In this document: positions 36,399 to 44,616 of the stretch, piece after piece
Position numbering within the stretch: the first letter of the stretch is position 1
Layout: each line of letters starts with the position of its first letter
DNA from: an uncultured Bacillota bacterium
GTDB taxonomy: Bacteria; Bacillota; Clostridia; Oscillospirales; Oscillospiraceae
DNA length: 64,000 nucleotides
Reading direction: 5' to 3'
Assembly: GCA_947645675.1 (NCBI GenBank)
Contig: CANSDP010000001.1
Coordinates: 1 to 64,000, forward strand
Translations under genes and position numbers: made by a program
Notes under the pieces: generated by a model
What the model was told of the DNA's origin: nothing
Seen by the model: the letters and a program-made list of their open reading frames with translations, nothing else
Databases searched by the model: none

Positions 36399-36752
36399 TT
36401 ATTCTTCAATGGTATCCTCGTTGATGAAGTCGAACTCGTTATCTATGAGCATTTGCAGGTATTCGTCGAAGCTGTCCGCCACGACGGCCATCTCGTCCGG
36501 GTCGTGGAGGAAGCGCAGGACCTGCCCCTTTTTGCCCTTGGCGGAGGGGGAGAAGTCGATGAACAGCTGGGAGGTGCCGCCGTTGTTGCAGCAGTCGGAG
36601 AAGTGGAGCCAATCCAGCTTGTCCAGGTCCCGCTGGTCCGCCCCGTGAACCACTGAGGAGAAGCGGTCCCATATCTCCTGGCCGTCATAGCTGTAATAGG
36701 CCGCTTTCAGGCCGTCGTAGTAGGCCCGAGCCAATTCCTTTCCGGTTAACAT
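36399..36752 (-). CDS. SMI1/KNR4 (SUKH)-like protein
   Basis: LHFSDCCNNGGTSQLFIDFSPSAKGKKGQVLRFLHDPDEMAVVADSFDEYLQMLID. Confidence 0.65.
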   Translation of the reverse strand: MLTGKELARAYYDGLKAAYYSYDGQEIWDRFSSVVHGADQRDLDKLDWLHFSDCCNNGGTSQLFIDFSPSAKGKKGQVLRFLHDPDEMAVVADSFDEYLQMLIDNEFDFINEDTIEE

Positions 36753-36756
36753 AATG

Positions 36757-37923
36757 TTAATCCTCCGGTGGCGTATACTGCTCCGCGTGGAATTTCCCGT
36801 CCGGCCCCCGCATGTAGGCGGTGCCGACAGGGGCGGTCAGCAGGGGGAGAATGTCCGGGTCATAGTTGCAGATGGTGTTCAGGTCGTAGACCTCGGTATT
36901 TCGGGCGTCGTTGACATAATCCTCGCTCTCCTCGCCGGAGAAGAACCGCCAGCCGCTGTCGGGGCGGCCCTCGGTGGGCTGTTCCCGGTAGCACCAGCCC
37001 ACCTTCTTGCCCAGGACAGTAATATGGTCGGTGGCAAAGCAGCCGCTGGGCCCCTCCCAATCGGTGAGGTACAGCTTGAACTCCGGAGCCCACAGCCCGA
37101 ACTCCTTTTTCCGGGGCGGCACATACCACAGGCCGCTGGCCCAGGCGGCGCCGTCGTTCAGGAGGATATGGGTCAGCTTGGACCACAGCTCCAGCCCCTT
37201 GTTCAGCTCGGGCAGCTTGGTGCCGCCCCGGAAGTCCCAGTACAGCTCGCCGCACACCAGGCTGATTGCGAAGTCGGTCCAGTCCTCAAAAATCTGGGCT
37301 TGGACGATCCAGTGCTCCGCCATCTCGTCAAATTCCTCCCGGGTGAGCAGACCGCAGGCGTACCCCGTCCGCAGATGGCCGACGCACTCGCTGATGTCCC
37401 AGGCCAGATAGCCCTTGTGGCCTACGATGGGATAGAACTGGGCGGAGAAGTCACGGGCCACCTGGAAGAACTCCAGGCCGCCGCCGTTGAGCTGAGACAG
37501 GTCGAAGGGGGGACGGCCTTCCCAGAAGCCCTCAAAATCCAGATACTGGCTGTGACAGCGCAGCTCCTTGTTGCAGAAGTCCAGCATGGACTCCTTGTCC
37601 GTAATGCCGAAGATTTCCTTCAGGTGGGCCTGGCACGCCAGCTCCTCCACACGGGAGGCGCATTTGGGCAGGGTGATGAAGTAGTTGGGGCCGGATTCGT
37701 TGGGGCCGGGGATGCCGGGGGTCTTGCGCAGGGCGGAGACGCCTGCCAGCAGGGCGATGAACTCGTCCCGGCCGCAGGGCCGGCGTCCGTTGGTGTTCAG
37801 CTTTCGGAGGTCCGCCTCCAGCGCCCGAACGGCCTCGGCCAGCCCGGTGTCGTAGGGATGGAAGTCGATGAGCTGAGGCTCAGAGGGCTTGTCCTGTTTC
37901 TTGAGGCGGTCAAAGAGTCCCAT
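36757..37923 (-). CDS. DUF1266 + DUF2185 (Imm33-like) domain protein
   Basis: DUF1266-like helical region (LAWDISECVGHLRTGYACGLLTREEFDEM) and C-terminal ITVLGKKVGWCYREQPTEGRPDSGWRFFSGEESEDYVNDARNTEVYDLNTICNYDPDILPLLTAPVGTAYMRGPDGKF. Confidence 0.65.
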   Translation of the reverse strand: MGLFDRLKKQDKPSEPQLIDFHPYDTGLAEAVRALEADLRKLNTNGRRPCGRDEFIALLAGVSALRKTPGIPGPNESGPNYFITLPKCASRVEELACQAHLKEIFGITDKESMLDFCNKELRCHSQYLDFEGFWEGRPPFDLSQLNGGGLEFFQVARDFSAQFYPIVGHKGYLAWDISECVGHLRTGYACGLLTREEFDEMAEHWIVQAQIFEDWTDFAISLVCGELYWDFRGGTKLPELNKGLELWSKLTHILLNDGAAWASGLWYVPPRKKEFGLWAPEFKLYLTDWEGPSGCFATDHITVLGKKVGWCYREQPTEGRPDSGWRFFSGEESEDYVNDARNTEVYDLNTICNYDPDILPLLTAPVGTAYMRGPDGKFHAEQYTPPED

Positions 37924-37957
37924 CGAGATTTCCTCTTTTCTGTATTTCCAGTTTTTG

Positions 37958-38030
37958 CAGGGGCGGCCTTTGGCCGCCCGCATGTCTCGGGAATATCTGT
38001 ATACGGCGGGCGGCCAAAGGCCGCCCCTAT
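37958..38030. repeat. Palindromic element E5
   Basis: AGGGGCGGCCTTTGGCCGCCCG ... CGGGCGGCCAAAGGCCGCCCCTAT. Confidence 0.9.
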
Positions 38031-38033
38031 GAG

Positions 38034-38738
38034 TCAGCTGTGCTTGTTGATGATGCAGATATCCCGCTGACGGCTTTCCAGATCGAAGAGCTGGACATAG
38101 AGGGACACCTTATTTTCCCCATTCAGACCGGACCAGATCTCCCGCGCCCAGGACTGGGCGTCTGTGGCGTCGATGGCCACCCGGCGGGGCTCGCCCTCAA
38201 AGGAGGGCAGGGGGTCCAGGTTCTCCTGATAGGTGTGAATGAAGTGCCCCGCCCCGGCTGTGGGGGCGTCATACTCAAAGAAGTACCGGCAGCAGCAGGC
38301 CGGATCGCCGTCCAGGCTCTTGAGGATGGACAGGTTGTAGGTCCCGTCGGGCTTGAGTACCCCGGAGATACGGGGGGTCCAGTTGGGGCCGTCGGGCTCG
38401 AATTTACGGGTGTTCAGGGCGTGGCGGTAGCAGTGGCCCTCCGCAATTGCGTCCCGGATGGTGTCGGTCTGGTCGCCGTTGGTCACCACCAGCAGGCCGT
38501 TGGGCAGCAGCCGGACGGGGTGGTAAATAATCAGAGAGGGGTCGGTCATCTTGCTCTCGTCAAAGGCCTTGGTCCGGATGCCGTCCTCGGTGTTTTCAAA
38601 AACTCGGTTGCGGCTGTTCTCGCTGCGGCCCATGATGAAGTAGGCGATTGCCGCCTTTTTGTTGTCGGCGGTGCGGCCCAGGACAATGCCCCGGCCAGGG
38701 TAGGGGTGTTCGGAGAGGTATTTTGTCAGGTCAATCAT
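38034..38738 (-). CDS. purO: PurO-type IMP cyclohydrolase
   Basis: GRGIVLGRTADNKKAAIAYFIMGRSENSRNRVF, RHALNTRKFEPDGPNWTPRISGVL; located inside pur operon beside cyclohydrolase-less purH. Confidence 0.8.
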   Translation of the reverse strand: MIDLTKYLSEHPYPGRGIVLGRTADNKKAAIAYFIMGRSENSRNRVFENTEDGIRTKAFDESKMTDPSLIIYHPVRLLPNGLLVVTNGDQTDTIRDAIAEGHCYRHALNTRKFEPDGPNWTPRISGVLKPDGTYNLSILKSLDGDPACCCRYFFEYDAPTAGAGHFIHTYQENLDPLPSFEGEPRRVAIDATDAQSWAREIWSGLNGENKVSLYVQLFDLESRQRDICIINKHS

Positions 38739-38751
38739 GTGGTTACCTCCT

Positions 38752-38823
38752 GTAGGGGCGGCTTGTGGCCGCCCGTGAAATGAAACGTGGTGGAAAATGC
38801 GGGCGGCCAAAGGCCGCCCCTAC
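38752..38823. repeat. Palindromic element E6
   Basis: GTAGGGGCGGCTTGTGGCCGCCCG ... CGGGCGGCCAAAGGCCGCCCCTAC; contains TAG stop of purN. Confidence 0.9.
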
Positions 38824-39446
38824 GGCAGAATGCGGACAGCGCGCCCCTCTACCGTCAATCTGCCCTGGCAGAACAGGCTGACGGCCTGGGGCAGGAGCTT
38901 CCACTCGCACTGCTCCATAATCCGGCGCTGTAGGGTCTCCGGGGTGTCCTCCGGGAGGACGTCCGCCGCCCGCTGGAGGATGATGGGGCCGGCGTCGCAC
39001 TCCTCGGTGACGAAGTGGACGGTGGCTCCCGAGACCTTGACGCCGTAAGCCAGGGCCTTCTCATGGACGTGGAGGCCGTAGCATCCCGGGCCACAGAAGG
39101 AGGGGATCAGGGAGGGGTGGACATTGATGACGGCATTATTATAAACCTCAAAGAGTTCATGGGTTACAATAGTCATAAAACCGGCCATGACCACCAGATC
39201 AATGGACAATTCCCGCAGCTTTTCCACCAGCGCCGATGTCATAGCCTGGCTGGAGGGGTAGCCCTTCCGGTCCAGCACATATCCAGGGATGCCGGCGTTT
39301 TTGGCCCGCTCCAAGGCATAGGCGTCGGGCACGGAGGAGATGACAACGGCGATCTCTCCGTTGACGATCTCCCCCCGGCCCTGGGCGTCGATGAGGGCCT
39401 GCAAATTTGTTCCGCCCCCGGACACTAACACAGCGATTTTTTTCAT
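38820..39446 (-). CDS. purN: Phosphoribosylglycinamide formyltransferase
   Basis: VLVSGGGTNLQALIDAQ...NVHPSLIPSFCG...HFVTEECDAGPIILQ. Confidence 0.96.
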   Translation of the reverse strand: MKKIAVLVSGGGTNLQALIDAQGRGEIVNGEIAVVISSVPDAYALERAKNAGIPGYVLDRKGYPSSQAMTSALVEKLRELSIDLVVMAGFMTIVTHELFEVYNNAVINVHPSLIPSFCGPGCYGLHVHEKALAYGVKVSGATVHFVTEECDAGPIILQRAADVLPEDTPETLQRRIMEQCEWKLLPQAVSLFCQGRLTVEGRAVRILP

Positions 39447-40507
39447 TCGATTGTACCTATATTAGCTCCGATTACTACGCCGTGGCGGCCCTTGCCCACC
39501 ACGCCGATGGTATTGGCGTCCTCTCCGGCGGCGCGGAGGATGTCCAGCGCCTTTTGCTCCTGGTCCTCAGGGACGGCCAGCACCATGCCCAGACCCATGT
39601 TGAAGGTGTTGTACATGTCCCGTTCGGGGATATCTCCTCGACTTTGGATCAACTCAAAGATGGGCAGATGGGGCAGCTTGTCCCCCATCAGGAAGGCGGA
39701 CAGCCCTTCGGGCAGCATCCGGGGGATGTTCTCATAGAAGCCGCCGCCGGTGATGTGGCTGGCGCCGTGGAGGTCTACCCCGCCGTCGATGAGGGCCAGG
39801 ACAGGCTTTACATAGAGCTTGGTGGGGGCCAGCAGGGCCTCGCCCAGGGACTTGCCCTGAAGCTCGTCCATGGGGGTATTCAGGCCGGCGTGCTCGATGT
39901 CAAAGACCTTGCGCACCAGGGAGAAGCCGTTGGAGTGGACCCCGGAGGAGGTGAGTCCGATGAGGACGTCCCCCTCAGCCACCCTGGAGCCGTCGATGAT
40001 CTTCTCACGGTCCACCACGCCCACGGCGAAGCCGGCCAGGTCGTAGTCCTCGGGGGCCATCAGGCCGGGGTGCTCGGCGGTCTCGCCGCCGATGAGGGCG
40101 CAGCCCGACTGGACGCAGCCCTCAGCCACGCCGGAGACGATCGCTGCCACCTTCTCCGGCTCGTTTTTGCCGATGGCGATGTAGTCCAGGAAGAACAGGG
40201 GCCGCGCGCCGCAGCAGATGATGTCGTTGACGCACATAGCCACGCAGTCGATACCGATGGTGTCGTGCTTGTCCAGCAGCTGGGCCAGACGGATCTTGGT
40301 GCCTACGCCGTCGGTGCCGGACACCAGCACCGGCTCCTTCATCCCGGACAGATCGGGGGCAAAGAGGCCTCCGAAGCCGCCGATGCCGCTGACCACGCCG
40401 GGAATCATGGTCCGGGCCACATGCTTTTTCATCAGCTGGACGCCCTTGTAGCCAGCCTCAATGTCCACGCCGGCGGCGGCGTAGGACGCGGAATGGGAAT
40501 TTTCCAT
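39443..40507 (-). CDS. purM: Phosphoribosylformylglycinamidine cyclo-ligase
   Basis: YAAAGVDIEAGYKGVQLMK...GTDGVGTKIRLAQLLDKHDTIGIDCVAMCVNDI. Confidence 0.97.
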   Translation of the reverse strand: MENSHSASYAAAGVDIEAGYKGVQLMKKHVARTMIPGVVSGIGGFGGLFAPDLSGMKEPVLVSGTDGVGTKIRLAQLLDKHDTIGIDCVAMCVNDIICCGARPLFFLDYIAIGKNEPEKVAAIVSGVAEGCVQSGCALIGGETAEHPGLMAPEDYDLAGFAVGVVDREKIIDGSRVAEGDVLIGLTSSGVHSNGFSLVRKVFDIEHAGLNTPMDELQGKSLGEALLAPTKLYVKPVLALIDGGVDLHGASHITGGGFYENIPRMLPEGLSAFLMGDKLPHLPIFELIQSRGDIPERDMYNTFNMGLGMVLAVPEDQEQKALDILRAAGEDANTIGVVGKGRHGVVIGANIGTIE

Positions 40508-40531
40508 AGGGAATACCTCCAAATTTATGGT

Positions 40532-40607
40532 GTAGAGGCGGATATCATCCGCCCGTCTCTATCGTAATCTGACAGGCATCGTGCGGGCGGATAATATCCG
40601 CCCCTAC
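40532..40607. repeat. Palindromic element E7
   Basis: GTAGAGGCGGATATCATCCGCCCG ... CGGGCGGATAATATCCGCCCCTAC. Confidence 0.88.
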
Positions 40608-40616
40608 AGAGGGGGC

Positions 40617-42041
40617 CTATTCCTTCCCCGACCAGCAGTAGGTACACACCTTGTCCTTGTCGATACCGATGGCCTCCAGCAGGCCGTCCAGGGACTGGTA
40701 ACCCAGGGAGTCGAAGCCGAACTTTTCACAAATGGCCTTCAGCATGCACTGGCCACGTTGGGTGGAGGCGTCGGCGTACTCATCCACATGCTTCTGGCCC
40801 GCGGCCCCCTCCAGGTCCTGAATGGTTCGGCGGGCGAGGAGGTCCATGTCGGAGTTTCCCCGGGAGAAGTTCAGATACTTGCAGCTGTACATGATAGGGG
40901 GACAGGCGGAGCGCATATGGACCTCCTGGGCCCCCGACTCATAGAGGAACTCCACCGTCTCCCGCAGCTGAGTGCCCCGGACGATGGAGTCGTCCACAAA
41001 GAGCAGACGCTGGTTTTGGATCAGCTCGGGGACGGGGATCTGCTTCATCTTGGCCACCTGACTGCGGACGGCCTGGTTGTCGGGCATAAAGGACCGGGGC
41101 CAGGTGGGAGTGTATTTTACAAAGGGGCGGGCGAAGTGGGCCTGGCTGGCGTTGGCGTAGCCGATGGCGTGGGGGATGCCCGAGTCGGGCACACCGGCCA
41201 CGTAGTCCACCTGGGGCAGCGTGCCCCGCTCCTGCTCGTCCCGGGCCATAATGGCCCCGTTGCGGTAGCGCATGAGCTCCACATTGATGCCCTCATAATT
41301 GGAGTTTGGATAGCCGTAATAGCTCCAGAGGAAGGCGCAGATTTTCATCTCCTGGCCGGGGGGGGAGATGGTCTCAAAGCCTTGGGCGGTGATGCGGACA
41401 ATCTCCCGAGGCCCCAGCTCATAGGCGTCCTCATAGCCCAGCTTGTGATAGGCGAAGGACTCGAAGGAGACGCAGTGTCCCTCCTCGCCCCTGCCGATGA
41501 GGACGGGCAGGCGTCCCACCCGGTCCCGGGCGGCGACGATCTCCCCGCTGGCGGTGAGGATGAGCAGGGTAAGAGAGCCCGCTACCGCCTCCTGGGCGTG
41601 GAGGATGCCGTCAACCAGATTGTCCTTCTGGTTGATGAGGGCGGCGGCCAGCTCGGTGGAGTTGACCTTGCCCGAGCTCATAGCCATAAACTGGTGGCCG
41701 TGGTCGGAGAAATATTGGTCCACCAGCTCCTCAGCATTGTTGATGATGCCCACAGTGGTAATGGCGTACAGTCCCAGGTGGGACCGCACCAGCAGAGGCT
41801 GAGGGTCGGTGTCGCTGATGCAGCCGATGCCGGAGCAGCCGTGGAATTTGGATAGGTCCTTCTCGAACTTGGTCCGGAAGGGCGTGTTTTCGATGGAGTG
41901 AATCTGCCGCTGGAACCCGTCCTTGGCGTCATGGAGGATCATGCCGCCCCGGCGGGTGCCCAGATGGGAGTGGTAGTCCACCCCGAAAAAGATATCAAGT
42001 GAGACGTCCCGCGTAGAGACGGCGCCAAAAAAACCACCCAT
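40617..42041 (-). CDS. purF: Amidophosphoribosyltransferase-like protein
   Basis: N-terminal glutamine amidotransferase class II-like region; VDYVAGVPDSGIPHAIGYA, RLLFVDDSIVRGTQLRETVEFLYESGAQEVHMR PRPP motif. Confidence 0.93.
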   Translation of the reverse strand: MGGFFGAVSTRDVSLDIFFGVDYHSHLGTRRGGMILHDAKDGFQRQIHSIENTPFRTKFEKDLSKFHGCSGIGCISDTDPQPLLVRSHLGLYAITTVGIINNAEELVDQYFSDHGHQFMAMSSGKVNSTELAAALINQKDNLVDGILHAQEAVAGSLTLLILTASGEIVAARDRVGRLPVLIGRGEEGHCVSFESFAYHKLGYEDAYELGPREIVRITAQGFETISPPGQEMKICAFLWSYYGYPNSNYEGINVELMRYRNGAIMARDEQERGTLPQVDYVAGVPDSGIPHAIGYANASQAHFARPFVKYTPTWPRSFMPDNQAVRSQVAKMKQIPVPELIQNQRLLFVDDSIVRGTQLRETVEFLYESGAQEVHMRSACPPIMYSCKYLNFSRGNSDMDLLARRTIQDLEGAAGQKHVDEYADASTQRGQCMLKAICEKFGFDSLGYQSLDGLLEAIGIDKDKVCTYCWSGKE

Positions 42042-42052
42042 ATGCTCCTCCC

Positions 42053-42547
42053 TCAGCCCTTCAGCTCCGCCTGGAGCTTGGCCTCCTTGCCGGCAATTTG
42101 CTGCGCCATTTTCTCCCGGGCCTCGTCCAGCCGGGCGGCGAGGGCGTCGTCGGAGACGGCCAGGATCTGAGCGGCCAGCACGGCGGCGTTTTTGGCTCCG
42201 TTGATGGCGACGGTGGCCACGGGGATGCCGCTGGGCATTTGGACGGTGGCCAGCAGGGCGTCCAGACCGTCCATAGCGCCCCCCTTCATGGGGATGCCGA
42301 TAACGGGCAGAGTGGAATTGCCGGCGAAGGCCCCAGCCAGATGGGCGGCCATACCGGCGGCGCAGATCAGCACGCCGAAGCCGTTGGCCCGAGCGTTTTT
42401 GGCGAACTCCGCGGCGGCGGCGGGGGTGCGGTGGGCGCTGAGAATGTGGGCCTCGTAGGGGATGCCGAACTCGTCCAGCTGGGCGCAGGCCCCCTTGACC
42501 ACCGGCCAGTCGCTGTCTGAACCCATGATAACGGCTACTTTTTTCAT
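42053..42547 (-). CDS. purE: 5-(carboxyamino)imidazole ribonucleotide mutase
   Basis: VAVIMGSDSDWPVVKGACAQLDEFGIPYEAHILSAHRTP. Confidence 0.97.
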   Translation of the reverse strand: MKKVAVIMGSDSDWPVVKGACAQLDEFGIPYEAHILSAHRTPAAAAEFAKNARANGFGVLICAAGMAAHLAGAFAGNSTLPVIGIPMKGGAMDGLDALLATVQMPSGIPVATVAINGAKNAAVLAAQILAVSDDALAARLDEAREKMAQQIAGKEAKLQAELKG

Positions 42548-42568
42548 AAAAAACACTCCTCTTTCTGT

Positions 42569-42602
42569 TAAAAACGCAGGCTATCTGCGGGTACAGATAG
42601 CC
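42569..42602 (-). terminator. Intrinsic terminator/attenuator in purE leader
   Basis: Minus strand GGCTATCTG-tacccg-CAGATAGCC-TGCGTTTTTA, before purE. Confidence 0.75.
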
Positions 42603-42611
42603 TGTAGGATA

Positions 42612-42674
42612 TTATGGGGCGATTTTGAGCGGATTGAGGCCATAGGACCGCCGGGATCGGAAAAAGCGGAACAT
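42612..42674 (-). CDS. Candidate 20-aa leader peptide of pur operon
   Basis: MFRFFRSRRSYGLNPLKIAP*, preceded by GAGGAGGG; stop is 9 nt before terminator stem. Confidence 0.6.
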   Translation of the reverse strand: MFRFFRSRRSYGLNPLKIAP

Positions 42675-42806
42675 AATGGACCCTCCTCTCAATGTGTGCT
42701 CGAGATGTCATTTTATAGGAAAATGCTCGGTTTTGCAAGAGGAAGCGGCAAATTCGTAAATTTGTACAAGAATTTCGGGGGAGGGGACAAAAAACTGGCG
42801 GAGGGG

Positions 42807-43898
42807 TCACAGCAGGCCGGCGGTGGTGAGGATGCGCTCCACCTCGCCGGCCCGGCGGGGCCAGGCGGCCTGGGCGGCCCGGTCCATCCGCCGCTGGGAG
42901 ACGAAGCCGGGGGCCTCCTCCAGGGCGTGGGCACAGAGGGTGATAAACTCCTCCGGGCCGCTGGCGTTGTATACCACGTCGGGGAAGCACTCCACCTGGC
43001 CGGGCCAGAGCATGGACACCACCGGCTTGCCCGTGGCCAGGTACTCATACAGCCTGGGGGAGACCACGTCGTCATAGGGCCGGTCCTCCCGAAGCAGGTC
43101 CAGCAGCACGTCGCAGCGGTAGAGCCAGTCGGACACCTCGGCGGCGGGCCGGGGCCCGGGGAGAAAGACGTTGGACAGCTGGTCCAGCGGCTGGAGGAAG
43201 GGGTTGCCCTTCTCAACGGGCCCTATCAGAAGAAAGCCCCAGTCGGGCCGGGTCTGGGCGGCGTAGAGAACGGGGGAGAGGTCCAGCTCCTGCCGGATGG
43301 TGCCGCTCCAGCCGAAGATGGGGGCGGTCACCCCGGGGAGGGGGTCGGGCCGGCGGGTGTTGGGGTCGAAGAGGGGCAGGTTGATGCCGTTGGGCAGCAG
43401 GGCGATGTTGGCGCTGCACGGGGACAGCCGGTCGGCCAGCTGGGGGGAGGCGGCGAAAACCACGTCGGCGGCCTGGGCCAGACTGCCCTCCCAGTGGGGC
43501 GGAAGGCCCTCCCAGTTCCGGTCGCAGTCGTAGACCAGGGCGCTGTACTCCAGCTTGTCCAGCAAGTGGACGTGGCGGGGGTGGGTGGTCCACAGCAGGG
43601 GCTCGGAGAAGCGCCGCCTGGAGGCGGCGGCCTGAATGAAGCGAATGATCTTGTTCCAGGCCCGCTGGAACAGGAATCGGTGCTGCTCTGAAATAGGGGC
43701 GCGGATGGGGGGCAGGGTATAGGCGATCACATTGGGCCGTACCTGGGTTCCCCGCTTTAAAAAAGACCGGTCCTTGACCGACTGGGCGGGGGAAAAATAT
43801 AAAACCTGGGCGTCCCGCAGGCGGGAGATGAGCTGCTGCGTGCGGCTGGGCAGGACGGTGGACCAGGGCTCGTTTGCCAGACAGAGGATTTGCTTCAA
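42807..43898 (-). CDS. Glycosyltransferase family protein
   Basis: GT-B type features: LLPNGINLPLF, IFGWSGTIRQELDLSP, RLYEYLATGKPVVSM. Confidence 0.85.
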   Translation of the reverse strand: MKQILCLANEPWSTVLPSRTQQLISRLRDAQVLYFSPAQSVKDRSFLKRGTQVRPNVIAYTLPPIRAPISEQHRFLFQRAWNKIIRFIQAAASRRRFSEPLLWTTHPRHVHLLDKLEYSALVYDCDRNWEGLPPHWEGSLAQAADVVFAASPQLADRLSPCSANIALLPNGINLPLFDPNTRRPDPLPGVTAPIFGWSGTIRQELDLSPVLYAAQTRPDWGFLLIGPVEKGNPFLQPLDQLSNVFLPGPRPAAEVSDWLYRCDVLLDLLREDRPYDDVVSPRLYEYLATGKPVVSMLWPGQVECFPDVVYNASGPEEFITLCAHALEEAPGFVSQRRMDRAAQAAWPRRAGEVERILTTAGLL

Positions 43899-43939
43899 GA
43901 AGGGAGACCTCCCTTATTGCTAGAATCAAGAAAATAGCG

Positions 43940-43968
43940 TTGACTTGCGCTGGGTTTTCCTCTATTAT
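43940..43968 (+). promoter_or_regulatory. Predicted sigma-A type promoter
   Basis: TTGACT-N17-TATTAT upstream of PAP2 gene. Confidence 0.5.
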
Positions 43969-44031
43969 AAGCTTTGAACAGCGGTTCGTCAAGACGGCTG
44001 GTTGACATAAAATAAAGGAGGCGTGCCCGAA

Positions 44032-44580
44032 ATGCTGGACACCTTGCTGCGGCTGGATGGAGAGCTGCTTCTGTCCATTCAATCCCTCCATCAGCCCTGG
44101 CTGGACCCTGTAGTCTCGCTGTATACCATGCTGGGGGACGCGGGGCTGATGTGGATTGCCCTGTCCCTGGCTATGCTGATATGGAAGCCCACCAGAAGGG
44201 CGGGCGGGACGGCCCTCCTGGCCCTGGTCCTGGGACTGCTGGTGACCAATATCACCATCAAGCCTCTGGTGGAGCGGGCCCGGCCCTGGCTGGTGCTGGA
44301 GCTCACCCCGCTGGTGACGGAGAACGACCCCAATTCCTTCCCGTCGGGCCACACCTGCGCGGCCTTTGCCGCCGGCCTGTCCTGGGCCCGGGCTCTGCCC
44401 TGGCGGTGGGGACGGATCGCCGCCGTAGTGCTGGCCGTCCTGATGGGCCTGTCCCGGCTGTATGTGGGGGTCCACTTTCCCACCGACGTGGCGGCGGGAG
44501 CTGTGATCGGCGCTCTGTGCGCCTGGGCGGCGTGGAGGGCGTGCGAGGCCTATGAGGAGCGAAAAAACCGGGTCTATTGA
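44032..44580 (+). CDS. PAP2 family phosphatase
   Basis: KPLVERARP, FPSGHTCAAFA, SRLYVGVHFPTDVAAG. Confidence 0.94.
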   Translation: MLDTLLRLDGELLLSIQSLHQPWLDPVVSLYTMLGDAGLMWIALSLAMLIWKPTRRAGGTALLALVLGLLVTNITIKPLVERARPWLVLELTPLVTENDPNSFPSGHTCAAFAAGLSWARALPWRWGRIAAVVLAVLMGLSRLYVGVHFPTDVAAGAVIGALCAWAAWRACEAYEERKNRVY

Positions 44581-44616
44581 TTTCGGTATCAAAAAATAAA
44601 GAGAGGAAGCGTAATC

